This document shows, one piece after another, positions 1 to 8,143 of a stretch of 64,000 bases of DNA (position 1 is its first letter; the number at the start of each line of letters is the position of its first letter). A program made the position numbers and the translations under genes. The stretch covers positions 1 through 64,000 of the forward strand of contig JBEGWF010000132.1 in the NCBI GenBank assembly GCA_041177965.1. The letters run 5' to 3'. The notes beneath the pieces were generated by a model. That model did no database searches. It worked only from the letters and a program-made list of their open reading frames with translations, and was not told where the DNA came from. The stretch is from SXXZ01 sp041177965 (GTDB lineage: Bacteria; Verrucomicrobiota; Verrucomicrobiia; Limisphaerales; UBA9464).

Positions 1-45
1 CAACCCGTTTTCACAGGCCGGCTTACTTCAAGAGCAGTTTTTTGT

Positions 46-67
46 GGCAGCCGATTGCTCGGCTGCC
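46..67. repeat. Perfect 9-bp hairpin
   Basis: Bases 46-54 (ggcagccga) pair perfectly with 59-67 (tcggctgcc) around a ttgc tetraloop. A run of six T lies just upstream on the plus strand rather than downstream, so it is not a canonical intrinsic terminator for either strand. It may be an RNA structure at the end of a transcript from outside the window. Confidence 0.45.
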
Positions 68-252
68 GGGCTCTTCACTCATCGTGCATTTCAATTTTCA
101 ATGAACTCAACCCAGCACACCCTTTTTCGCAGTGACCGGTTCAAGACCTTTTCGGCCTCAAATCCATCACCATCGCTTCCTCGCCGCTTGCCTGCAGATT
201 TAACTGCTCAGCCCTCGACAAAAAAGCCGCCCTTTCAGGCGACGAAAAATTC

Positions 253-278
253 GGTTGAAGATTGTTTCAGCTTCAACC
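253..278. repeat. Perfect 8-bp hairpin
   Basis: ggttgaag at 253-260 is the exact reverse complement of cttcaacc at 271-278, with a 10-base loop. It sits in the AT-richer leader region. Role unknown; it could be an RNA structure or a dyad for a DNA-binding protein. Confidence 0.4.
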
Positions 279-564
279 AACTCGGTTGATGAACTCAGCG
301 ACTGTTTCAATCGCGTCGTTCGCAAGAACGGGGACAGTTAAGCCGACCGCCGTTCGACTGACAACAGTTTTTTGAAAAAAAATGCACCAACCAGGAATGC
401 CCCGGAATCCCTCCGGAGTGTCACTCGGGAGGCGTTGGATCGACGGCGCTCCATCCGGGTGGGCGCACGGTGCGCCGTTCTGGCGCCGCGACGAACACGC
501 GGCTCCCCGGTCGTCCAGGCGTTCCCACTTCATTTCTGCGGTCTCGAGACCTTAGCGTGGCGCC

Positions 565-1137
565 ATGCTGATGTTGCGCCGTCCGGTGGACGCCGATTGG
601 GCCTCCCGCGTCACCCGCCGTCTGGATGACCTGCTGGTGGACCACGCGCATCTCGAGCGGAAGGCGGCCACGACCGCCATCCATCTTGAGAAGTACCGTG
701 AACTGTACCCGCAGGTGCATTTGCTGAACCGCATCGCGATCGAGGAACTCCAGCATTTCGAACAGGTTCTAGGGCTTCTCGAAGAGCGCGGTTGGGCCTT
801 CGGGCAGCCGCAGCGCAGCGAATGGATCACCGGGATGATGCGGGGCGTCCGCCAGGGTCGTCGCGATTCGGTCATCGATCACCTGATCGTCTGTGCGCTG
901 ATCGAGGGGCGGAGCTGCGAGAAGTTCCAGATCCTGGCGGGCCACCTGGCCGGCAGCGAACCGGGACTGTCCCGATTCTACCGGTCGTTGGTCGAATCCG
1001 AGGGCAACCATTACGCGACCTATCTGATCATGGCTCGCGACATCGACCTGGCGGAGACCGAGGCCCGTCTCGATTGGTTCCTGGACCGGGATGCCGAACT
1101 CATGGTCCATCGCCACGACCTGTGCATCCTGCACTGA
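565..1137 (+). CDS. miaE: tRNA-(ms2io6A)-hydroxylase MiaE-like protein
   Basis: A 190-residue protein that matches the MiaE family, a ferritin-like di-iron oxygenase that hydroxylates the isopentenyl group of the modified adenosine at position 37 of some tRNAs. The helical bundle carries the expected carboxylate/histidine ligands: DHAHLERKAA near residue 27, EELQHFEQ near 60, IEGRSCEKF near 113 and ESEGNHYATY near 145. The length is normal for the family. The chosen start gives MLMLRR; a second ATG lies two codons on. The gene stands alone, facing the next gene tail to tail. Assignment rests on motif layout and is fairly secure; the true tRNA substrate is inferred. Confidence 0.9.
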   Translation: MLMLRRPVDADWASRVTRRLDDLLVDHAHLERKAATTAIHLEKYRELYPQVHLLNRIAIEELQHFEQVLGLLEERGWAFGQPQRSEWITGMMRGVRQGRRDSVIDHLIVCALIEGRSCEKFQILAGHLAGSEPGLSRFYRSLVESEGNHYATYLIMARDIDLAETEARLDWFLDRDAELMVHRHDLCILH

Positions 1138-1155
1138 GGTCGTCGCGGGGATCGA

Positions 1156-2100
1156 TCAACGCTTCGGCAGGGAGAGCAGAGGCAGCCCGCGGCAGGCGTT
1201 GCAGGTTTCCGCTCGTGAAGTGAATTGACCGCGGCATCGCGGGCAGTACCGGGTGTGGCCCGGATCGTCCGGATCGGGAGGGGCCTCCCATGACGACGGG
1301 TCGAATCCCCTCGCCCGCGCGATCGATGCAAGGCGGGCGAGCAATTCGGCACTCCGGTCGGTTCCGTTGGAGCCCCGCCCATCGGCGGCCGTTGGTCGGG
1401 ATGCGGCGGCATTCTCCGGGAATCTCCGATGGCGCCACTCCATCGACGCGAACCCCTCCCAATCCCGGAAACCCGGCAATGCCGCCGCCACGGCCACCGG
1501 ATGGAAACCCATCAGGGCATCCCTCTGGGCGAGGTCCCACGATCGGATCGCGGCAAGCGGGGACAAACAGGCCGAGAGCACCGATCGCCAGCGGTCGTCC
1601 GTGGCCCCGGGGAACGCGAGCCGATGCCGCCGGGCCACAACGACGGCGTTGACGGCCATCAGGACGACCACGGCCGGCGTCCACCACGCGAGCGTCGGGA
1701 CCCATCCGTCGAGCCAGACCCCGAGGGGGGCCGCCGCCCAGATCAAGGCCAACAAGCCGATGGAACACCAACGCAGAGGCAGGAAATCCTGCGCCACTTC
1801 GAGGCGCCTTCGGTCGACAGCGGCGGGATCGAAGGCGGCGGCCTCCGGGGTTCCGGTCCCTGGAATGGTGGCCGAAGACCAGACCTCGGATGAGGCCACG
1901 CGATGGGCACGGGCAAGCCCCGGAAGCGGCCAGACCCAATGCAGGGATCCACGGTGTGTCTCGAGGATCGCCCCCCGGGTGACGACCTCCCACCCGCGTC
2001 CCCGCCGTCGGAACAGCAGGAACCCGCTCGGAATCCAGACGATGTGTTCGGAGAGATGGAGCAGCAGGAGCACCCCGAGGAAGATCCGCTCCTGACTCAT
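1156..2100 (-). CDS. Membrane protein with C-terminal zinc-ribbon-like motif
   Basis: A 314-residue protein that I do not recognise as a named family. The ATG at 2100 is preferred because the longer frame adds 41 Arg-rich residues without a hydrophobic start. From this start the protein begins MSQERIFLGVLLLLHL, a membrane segment, and has a second hydrophobic stretch near residue 95-145 (LIWAAAPLG and VVVLMAVNAVVVA). The C-terminus carries CPRC and CNAC pairs about 13 residues apart, a typical zinc-ribbon spacing. The gene lies 19 bases downstream of the beta-CASP gene on the same strand, so they may be co-transcribed. Function unknown. Confidence 0.7.
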   Translation of the reverse strand: MSQERIFLGVLLLLHLSEHIVWIPSGFLLFRRRGRGWEVVTRGAILETHRGSLHWVWPLPGLARAHRVASSEVWSSATIPGTGTPEAAAFDPAAVDRRRLEVAQDFLPLRWCSIGLLALIWAAAPLGVWLDGWVPTLAWWTPAVVVLMAVNAVVVARRHRLAFPGATDDRWRSVLSACLSPLAAIRSWDLAQRDALMGFHPVAVAAALPGFRDWEGFASMEWRHRRFPENAAASRPTAADGRGSNGTDRSAELLARLASIARARGFDPSSWEAPPDPDDPGHTRYCPRCRGQFTSRAETCNACRGLPLLSLPKR

Positions 2101-2119
2101 GATCGGGCTGCGTAGGAGA

Positions 2120-3517
2120 TCAGAGATCGAGCGATTCGCCGGGCGCCGGCTCGAGCACCCGCACCTTCGGGTGCCGCGACCGGATCTGGTCGCGGATCCA
2201 CCCCTTGGCCTCGGTGTCACCATGGCCCAGGACCACCACGCGGGGATTCACCTCGGTGACCATGTTCATCAGGTCGTCGCGGTTGGCGTGGGCGGTGAGA
2301 TCGAAATCGAGCACCTCGCAGTGACGGTTCAGCTTGCCCACCGACGGGCTGAAGAGGAAGCGCTCGCCCGGCCGGGCCGCCTTGAGCCGACCTCCCGGGG
2401 TCTCCGAATCGGCGTACCCCACGAAGAAGATCCCGTGACGCTCGTCGCCCACGATCCGCGCGGCCAGGGCGTGGGCTCCGGTGTTCTCGCTCATCATGCC
2501 GGCGGTCATCACGAAGATCCTGCCGCCACGCAACGACATGGATTCGATGTCGTTCGTGGAGATCACCTGCAGATTCAGGGCGTGGGTCAGCTTCAGGTTA
2601 GGGTGGTGCCGGTTGGTCCGGTGGGATTGGAGATCGTAGATCTCCGTGAACACGCGCCCCAGACCGCCGATGTAGACCGGTTGCTCGCGCAACTTCCCGG
2701 ACCGCATCAGCAGGGCCAGGAGGGCGAGGATCTCCTGGGTGCGTCCCAGCGCGAAGGCCGGGATGAGCACCGTGCCCTTGCGCGCCAGAACCCGGTTGAT
2801 CCCCTCGGCCAATCGTTCCAGTTCGTGGTCGCGGTTGAAGTTCGGGGGCACCTGGCGGGCGCCCCGCGTGGTCTCCATGACCAGGACGTCGGCCCGCACC
2901 CCTTCGAAATCGGCCGCGCGCAACAGCGTCTGGTCGTGGAAGCACACGTCACCGGAATAGAAGAGGGTCTGCTTGCGACCTTTCACCAGCACGCCTGCCG
3001 AGCCCAGGGCGTGTCCGGCATCGAAGAACTCCAGCGTCGGCACATGACGTCGACCCGGGGTGGCGCCCTGACCCCGGGCGAACTGGGCCCACTCGATCTC
3101 GCGCCGATACCCGAAGCCCTGGAACACCGGGGCGTAGTCGTCGACCTCCTCGTGCGTGTAGAGCGGGTATTCGCGGATTCCCAGCTCGTCGCGCTGGCGC
3201 ACCATGACGTTGACCGAGTTGTGGAGCACCCGCTCGACGATGAAGTAACTCAGGTCGGTCATCAGGACCCGGGCATGCGGAAAGTACTGGAGCGCCACCG
3301 GAAGCGAACCGACATGGTCGTGGTGGCAATGGGTCAGTGCGATGGCATCGACATCGAGGTCCTTGACCGATTCGTAGAGCGGCAGTGAGGAGAGCCCTTC
3401 GCGCTTGGGGTGGGTCCCGGCGTCCATCAGGAGTTGGTGTCCGTCGACGGAGAGCATCCAGGCGCTGGCCCCGATGTCGTGGTCCGGGTTGAGATTCGTG
3501 ATCCGCATCGCCGACAT
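2120..3517 (-). CDS. Metallo-beta-lactamase fold beta-CASP ribonuclease-like protein
   Basis: A 465-residue protein of the MBL/beta-CASP family (CPSF73-like), whose characterised members are mostly RNA endo- or exonucleases. The zinc-binding HCHHDHVG motif is near residue 65, further MBL ligands are in DAGHALG and YSGDVCF, and the beta-CASP part is followed by the RMMBL-like end with LTAHANRDD and VLGHGD. Zinc dependence is inferred from these residues. The ATG at 3517 is preceded by AGGG at a good distance in the antisense reading; ATGs at 3532 and 3508 are alternatives. Such genes are common in bacteria and often annotated as MBL-fold exonucleases; the RNA target is unknown. Confidence 0.85.
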   Translation of the reverse strand: MSAMRITNLNPDHDIGASAWMLSVDGHQLLMDAGTHPKREGLSSLPLYESVKDLDVDAIALTHCHHDHVGSLPVALQYFPHARVLMTDLSYFIVERVLHNSVNVMVRQRDELGIREYPLYTHEEVDDYAPVFQGFGYRREIEWAQFARGQGATPGRRHVPTLEFFDAGHALGSAGVLVKGRKQTLFYSGDVCFHDQTLLRAADFEGVRADVLVMETTRGARQVPPNFNRDHELERLAEGINRVLARKGTVLIPAFALGRTQEILALLALLMRSGKLREQPVYIGGLGRVFTEIYDLQSHRTNRHHPNLKLTHALNLQVISTNDIESMSLRGGRIFVMTAGMMSENTGAHALAARIVGDERHGIFFVGYADSETPGGRLKAARPGERFLFSPSVGKLNRHCEVLDFDLTAHANRDDLMNMVTEVNPRVVVLGHGDTEAKGWIRDQIRSRHPKVRVLEPAPGESLDL

Positions 3518-3559
3518 GGATAGACCCTGCATCCCCCCGACCGCAAACGCGGAAAGCGT

Positions 3560-5104
3560 TTATTCGCCGCCGGGCGGCGTCGGACTTCCCGAACGGGAGG
3601 GGGATTCGAAGGCCAGCGTCGCGACCAATCCACGGTCCTTCCCCGTCCGTGGACCATTGGCCAACTCCAGGCTTCCCCGACAGGCCGCGATGCAGGTCTT
3701 CACGATGGCCAAGCCCAGGCCCGTGCCCCCGGTGTCGCTCGAACGGGAGCGGTCCGGCCGATAGAACGGCTCGCCGAGCCGACGCAATTCGGACTCGGGC
3801 ACTCCGGGACCGGAATCGGTGACCCGCCAGAGCACGCGATGCGCCCCCTCCGCGAGGGCCTCGATCCGGATGGGACCGCCGTCCCCGGCATGATGGCGCA
3901 CATTCCGCAGCAGATTGCCCATGGCCCGCTCGATCAGTTCACGATGGCCCAGCACTTCCAGTTCCTCGGGCACCTGCACCGTGAGGTCGCCGGGATGCGG
4001 CCATTCCCGCGCCAACACCCGCCGGGTCAGTTCGGCCAGCGACAGCGGAACCCGCTCCGCATCGAGCGGCTTCAGCGCCGCCTTCGAGAACTGCAGGAGT
4101 TCGTCGACCAGGGCGGACATGTGGCGGACCTCCTCGCGGACATCCTCCACATAGGGACGCGCATCGGCCTCGGCACGCTGCTCGAGCACCCCCAGGGCCA
4201 TCTCCATGCGGGCCAGCGGGGAGCAGAGTTCATGGGCGACATCGCCGAGGAAGCGCTTCTGGCCGTCGACCAGACCCTCGAGGCGAACGGACATGCGATT
4301 GATCGAGGCGCCCAAGCGACCCAACTCGTCCCCCCGATCCTCGGGAACCCGCGCGTCGAAGCGTCCTTCGGCGATGCGCCCCGTGGCTTCCGAGATCGTG
4401 GAGACCGAGCGGGTGATGCCCCGGACGAACGGAAACCACCAGAGCACCGAGACGGCGATCACCGCGGCGGCGGCCCAGAGCCAGGACCGCACATCGAAGA
4501 ACAACCCTCCGGCCGAGAGGCTTTCCGAGACCATGGCCAACCGCAACCCCCGCGGGATGCCGGGACCACGGATCGGGGCGGGCTGCACCAGCCAATGACG
4601 GGCCGGTCGACCGGCCTTCAGGAAGATCCGGGGTCCGCCCGGCATGGGCCGGGGCCCGAATCTCGCGGGTGGAGGCCCCGCGTTGGCCGCCGTAGACCCC
4701 GCGCCGAATCGATCCTCCGGCGGCATGCCGGGAGGGGGGCCCGGCCTCCGTTCCTCCATCACCGGTCCGGCACCCGTCTCCCGGAGTCGCGTCAGCACTT
4801 CCGCGGGCACCTCCGTTCGGGACCCGAACATCGGCGAGCCATCCTCGCGGAGCATCAGCACCCGCACCGGATAGGCCTCCTCGAATCGGGCCAGGGCGCG
4901 TTCCCATTCGTCGATCGGCCGCTCCCGCAGTTCGGAAATGAGGGCGACGGCCGCGGACTGGGACCGCTCCCCGGCGATCCGCCCCAGCAGGGACTCGCCG
5001 CCGAGTTCGGTCCAGACGAAGACACCGAATGCACCGGCGAGGATGATCAGGTTCAGGAGCAACCACGCGAGGATGCGGCCGAACAGGGGCAGTCGGAGGG
5101 TCAT
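3560..5104 (-). CDS. Sensor histidine kinase, CpxA/RstB-like
   Basis: A 514-residue membrane sensor kinase. TM1 lies near residues 8-28 and TM2 near 205-226 (WAAAAVIAVSVLWWFPFV). Between them is a periplasmic loop that is unusually rich in Pro, Gly and Arg, then a HAMP domain (about 228-280). The phospho-acceptor His is about residue 291 in DVAHELCSPL. ATP-binding boxes follow: N box in NLLRNVRHH, DSGPGVPE and GGTGLGLAI. Its start overlaps the stop of the response regulator gene by four bases, so the two are translationally coupled. The EF-hand gene transcribed away from the pair is a plausible target or partner; the signal is unknown. Confidence 0.92.
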   Translation of the reverse strand: MTLRLPLFGRILAWLLLNLIILAGAFGVFVWTELGGESLLGRIAGERSQSAAVALISELRERPIDEWERALARFEEAYPVRVLMLREDGSPMFGSRTEVPAEVLTRLRETGAGPVMEERRPGPPPGMPPEDRFGAGSTAANAGPPPARFGPRPMPGGPRIFLKAGRPARHWLVQPAPIRGPGIPRGLRLAMVSESLSAGGLFFDVRSWLWAAAAVIAVSVLWWFPFVRGITRSVSTISEATGRIAEGRFDARVPEDRGDELGRLGASINRMSVRLEGLVDGQKRFLGDVAHELCSPLARMEMALGVLEQRAEADARPYVEDVREEVRHMSALVDELLQFSKAALKPLDAERVPLSLAELTRRVLAREWPHPGDLTVQVPEELEVLGHRELIERAMGNLLRNVRHHAGDGGPIRIEALAEGAHRVLWRVTDSGPGVPESELRRLGEPFYRPDRSRSSDTGGTGLGLAIVKTCIAACRGSLELANGPRTGKDRGLVATLAFESPSRSGSPTPPGGE

Positions 5105-5844
5105 TCCGGATCCTCCGGGTCGACCATCATGTAGCCCGCGGACCGCAGCGTGCGGATGAACCGCGGATGCTTAGGATCGTCGTCGAGCTTGCGCCGCAGG
5201 GCCGAGATGTGGACGTCGATCGACCGATCGAACACGTCGTAGTCGCGCTCCCGGATCTCGTCGAGCAACGCCTCCCGGGTCTTGACGCGCCCTCGCGCCT
5301 TGGCCAACGACACCAGGAGGTCGAACTCCACGGGGGTCAGGGCCAGCGGGACGTCACCCAACACCGCCGAGCGGGAGGCCGGGCGGACCCGCAGCGGGCC
5401 GACGACCCATTCCTCGGCGCCGTCGGACCCGCCCCCCTGAGATCGCACCGAGCGACGGGCGACCGCGCGCAACCGGGCCAGGAGTTCGCGCGTCGAGAAC
5501 GTCTTGGGCAGGTAGTCGTCGGCGCCCATCTCGAGACCGACGATCCGATCGGCCTCGTCGCCTCGGGCCGTGAGCATCAGGACCGGCACCTCCGACTTGG
5601 CGCGGATCCGCTTGAGCACCTCGAAGCCGTCGAGACCCGGTAGCATGAGGTCCAGCAGGACCGCGTGCCAGGCCTCGCCCACCGCACGATCCACGCCTTC
5701 AGGACCCGTGTGCACGGCCTCGACGGCGTATCCCATCGGCGCAAGATAATCGCGGATCAACCGGCAGAGCTTCCGGTCGTCGTCGATGACCAGGATGCGA
5801 GGCTGGGCATCGTGGGTTGAGGAGTCCGCAGGCGGGGATTTCAT
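5101..5844 (-). CDS. OmpR-family response regulator
   Basis: A 247-residue DNA-binding response regulator that should be phosphorylated by the kinase encoded just downstream. The receiver domain shows the acidic pair in VIDDDRK, the phospho-acceptor Asp at about residue 65 (LLDLMLPGLDGFEV), and the conserved Lys in LPKTFSTREL, where the usual Pro after Lys is Thr. A winged-helix domain fills the C-terminal 100 residues, ending YMMVDPEDPE. The ATG at 5844 gives MKSPPADSS and removes an unlikely 31-residue extension. The first gene of a two-gene operon, divergent from the EF-hand gene at 6050. Confidence 0.92.
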   Translation of the reverse strand: MKSPPADSSTHDAQPRILVIDDDRKLCRLIRDYLAPMGYAVEAVHTGPEGVDRAVGEAWHAVLLDLMLPGLDGFEVLKRIRAKSEVPVLMLTARGDEADRIVGLEMGADDYLPKTFSTRELLARLRAVARRSVRSQGGGSDGAEEWVVGPLRVRPASRSAVLGDVPLALTPVEFDLLVSLAKARGRVKTREALLDEIRERDYDVFDRSIDVHISALRRKLDDDPKHPRFIRTLRSAGYMMVDPEDPE

Positions 5845-6049
5845 GGCGGGTTCGGCGCGACCGTTTCCGATTGGTTTCTGGCGCGAGGCTATGCGGGCGA
5901 GGATGGCTCCGGGCGCATATTTACCGCTGCTTAACAATTTTCCCTCCGGGACACATCATTTCATTACAGGGGCGGAGTCTTATGTTTTCAGAACGACACG
6001 GCGACCGTTCGCCGGGCGTCAAGATCAACAAAACAACACAAGACACACC

Positions 6050-6409
6050 ATGAACTCACTCAATCGCACCCTGATGGCGCTGGCCCTGGCCGGCGCAACC
6101 CTCACCGCCATCGCCGAGAATACCGAGCGCCCGCTCCCTCCCGGCGGCCCCGGTGGCCCCGGTGGCCCCGGTGGACGTCCTCGGATGATCCCGCCGCTGA
6201 TGGAGGCGCTGGATGCCAATCGCGACGGTGTCCTGGATGCCGACGAGATCAGGAATGCTCCGGCAGCCCTCGCCAAGTTGGACAAGAACGGCGACGGCAA
6301 GCTCAGCGAAGACGAACTGCGACCCGCCCGCCCGGGAGGCGGTCGCGGTCCTGGCGGTCCTGGCGGTCCTGACCGCGGCGGCCGTCCGCCCCGGCCCGAG
6401 AAGGAGTGA
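6050..6409 (+). CDS. Secreted EF-hand protein
   Basis: A 119-residue exported protein. It has a signal peptide (MNSLNRTLMALALAGATLTAIA), then a Pro/Gly repeat segment (three GGP units), two EF-hand loops (DANRDGVLDADEI and DKNGDGKLSEDEL, each with Asp/Asn at the calcium-ligand positions), and a second Gly/Pro/Arg-rich tail. Short signal-peptide/EF-hand proteins are common in Planctomycetota and Verrucomicrobiota. It is transcribed away from the two-component system, 205 bases from its regulator start, and is followed by a good intrinsic terminator. Calcium binding is inferred from the loop residues; a signalling link to the kinase is only a positional guess. Confidence 0.8.
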   Translation: MNSLNRTLMALALAGATLTAIAENTERPLPPGGPGGPGGPGGRPRMIPPLMEALDANRDGVLDADEIRNAPAALAKLDKNGDGKLSEDELRPARPGGGRGPGGPGGPDRGGRPPRPEKE

Positions 6410-6432
6410 ACCGGATCGACCGATCCGCTCGA

Positions 6433-6478
6433 AGGCGGCGATTTCCCCGAAGCCTGGGAAGTCGCCGCTTCTTCATTC
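6433..6478 (+). terminator. Intrinsic terminator after the EF-hand gene
   Basis: Bases 6435-6447 pair with 6456-6468, 13 bp with a single G-U, around an 8-base loop, and are followed by a T-rich tail (ttcttcatt). It lies 25 bases past the EF-hand stop codon. Confidence 0.75.
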
Positions 6479-6499
6479 GAGGCAGGTTCCTTTGGAGGC

Positions 6500-6529
6500 C
6501 GGTTCCGTCGAGGTCGGTTCCGTCGAGGT
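6500..6529. repeat. Exact 15-bp tandem duplication
   Basis: The 15-mer cggttccgtcgaggt occurs twice back to back at 6500-6514 and 6515-6529, followed by a partial third unit. It lies in the convergent gap between the EF-hand gene and the ABC permease gene. Probably a slippage product. Confidence 0.7.
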
Positions 6530-6622
6530 CGATTCCCGGGGGCGTGACTTTTCCAAGGCCGATGACCCGGCACAGGCGGCCCTTCGTCATCGGGATGGGC
6601 TCCGATGATCGAACCCCGCCTG

Positions 6623-8143
6623 CTAGAACCTGCCGGCCACCCATCGTGCCAGTTGTGCCAGCGACGCCGGTTGTCCGGTCCGCAGCACGGCCGTCTTGAA
6701 GATGCGGGCGCACGCCCAGAGCACCGCCACATCGGACAACACCAGCAACGACAGCGTCCCGATCACGTCGCGCATCGGCGGACCGGCCGCCACCCGATTC
6801 ATCATCACGAAGGGCGTGTAGGGGGGGATCCACGACAACACCGTGGCCACCGGGCCGTTGGGATCCTTCGGGATGAAGGTGATGGAAACCAGCGGAACCA
6901 TCATGAACAGGGTGATGACCCCGGTGAAATTCTGCGCCTCCTTCAGATCGCTGCAGGTGCTTCCCAGGGCGAGGATGACCCCGGAGTAGAACAGGTAGCC
7001 CAAGAGGAAATACAGGGCGAAGGCCGGCAGGAGCCAGGAATCGCCCAACAGCGTCGCCAACTCGATCGGCAGGCGGGAAACGATCGAATCCGGGGCGATC
7101 GCCGCGGCACCCGAGGTGTGGATCATGCCGAAGGTCACGACCACCAGCGAACCGATCCATGCCAGGGCCATCACGACCCCGACGGCCGCCACGCCGATCA
7201 ACTTGCCGACCATCAACTCCAGGGGGGTCACCGAGGAGAGCAGCACCTCGAGGACCCGGTTGGAACGCTCTTCGATCAGCGAATTCAGGAGCATCTGGGA
7301 AACGCTGAACACGGCGATCCAGAGCAGGTAGACGAACGCGCTGGGAGCCCATTGCCTCAACTGGTCGGCCACCCCGACCCGTTCCTCGCCCATGGCCTTC
7401 CGAGGATTCAGATCGATGACCTGGGCTTCCAGACCCTCCACCCGGGCCACCGTCCCGGGATCCATCCCCAGGCGGGCGTACTCCCGCTTCCGATGATCCC
7501 GGGACAGGGCATCCGCCATGCGATCCCGCAATCGGTGGTCGGCCTGATTGGCCGACCAGAACCTCAGGATGGGCGGTGCATTCGAGGAGTCCCCTTCGAG
7601 CAGGATGGCCACGGCGAACAACGGCACCGGTTCATCGGCGCCGTCCACGCGCAGCAGCCGCCCCTCCCGCATCCAGACGCGCAGACGCTCCTCGAACTCG
7701 GGAAGCCCGCCCCGCCATTCCAGACCCTCCGGAAGGGGCACCCGGCGATGCAGGGGATCGGGAGGCGAGAATCGTCCCGCATCGGCCTTGAGCAGGGGGG
7801 CCACCCGCTCCTCCAGGTCCTTCCAGGAGGGAGCGCCGCGATCGACGCCCGGCAGGGGATCGGCGGAGCCCCACCTTGGCACCAGCCATTCGCGGAAATG
7901 GAGGTACTCCCGCCGTTGCTCGACCGATTGGAGATGCTCGAGCACCACCCCGGCCCCGCGCCCCGCCCCGGTCGCGTCCACCAGCGCGAAGTGACGCGTC
8001 GGCGTGCCCTTCCGTGCGAGGAGCAGCGGCACCTGCGAGGCGATGATGCCCAGCAGCGGCACCAGCAGGATGCCGAACCAGAACCCCCGGGTCTGTGCGT
8101 TGCCCACGAATTCCCTGACGGCGATCAGCAGCGCGTTCCTCAT
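6623..8143 (-). CDS. ABC-2 type transporter permease, NatB-like
   Basis: A 506-residue membrane subunit of an ABC exporter. One TM lies at the N-terminus (residues about 20-40) and is followed by a large extracytoplasmic domain of roughly 200 residues. A cluster of five or so TM helices follows, from about residue 260 to 490. This is the NatB/ABC-2 architecture of sodium-extrusion-like and unknown-substrate exporters. The start codon overlaps the stop of the upstream ATPase gene by four bases. Substrate cannot be told from sequence. Confidence 0.87.
   Translation of the reverse strand: MRNALLIAVREFVGNAQTRGFWFGILLVPLLGIIASQVPLLLARKGTPTRHFALVDATGAGRGAGVVLEHLQSVEQRREYLHFREWLVPRWGSADPLPGVDRGAPSWKDLEERVAPLLKADAGRFSPPDPLHRRVPLPEGLEWRGGLPEFEERLRVWMREGRLLRVDGADEPVPLFAVAILLEGDSSNAPPILRFWSANQADHRLRDRMADALSRDHRKREYARLGMDPGTVARVEGLEAQVIDLNPRKAMGEERVGVADQLRQWAPSAFVYLLWIAVFSVSQMLLNSLIEERSNRVLEVLLSSVTPLELMVGKLIGVAAVGVVMALAWIGSLVVVTFGMIHTSGAAAIAPDSIVSRLPIELATLLGDSWLLPAFALYFLLGYLFYSGVILALGSTCSDLKEAQNFTGVITLFMMVPLVSITFIPKDPNGPVATVLSWIPPYTPFVMMNRVAAGPPMRDVIGTLSLLVLSDVAVLWACARIFKTAVLRTGQPASLAQLARWVAGRF

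Larger units (their letters stand above)
1..564. other. Non-coding, AT-richer leader region
   Basis: No convincing gene is visible in these 564 bases. The first 400 bases are clearly less GC-rich than the rest of the window and carry A and T runs, for example around 37-44 and 364-382. Two perfect hairpins are listed separately. Open frames here have no recognisable protein features and start at GTG or lie antisense. The region is most likely the 3' flank of a gene outside the window plus the upstream region of miaE. Confidence 0.6.

Noticed and set aside
44..289. 81-codon open frame at the left edge, plus strand
   Set aside because: Starts with GTG inside a hairpin, and its product has a Ser/Pro/Lys-rich composition with no recognisable features. 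It lies in AT-richer non-coding sequence.
2099..3388. Long plus-strand open frame across the beta-CASP gene
   Set aside because: The product is His/Gly/Asp/Arg-rich shadow sequence, typical of the opposite strand in GC-rich DNA. The minus-strand MBL motifs are intact.
3839..5134. 431-codon plus-strand frame over the histidine kinase gene
   Set aside because: It reads Gln/His/Gly/Arg-rich shadow of the kinase gene, which has complete motifs on the minus strand.
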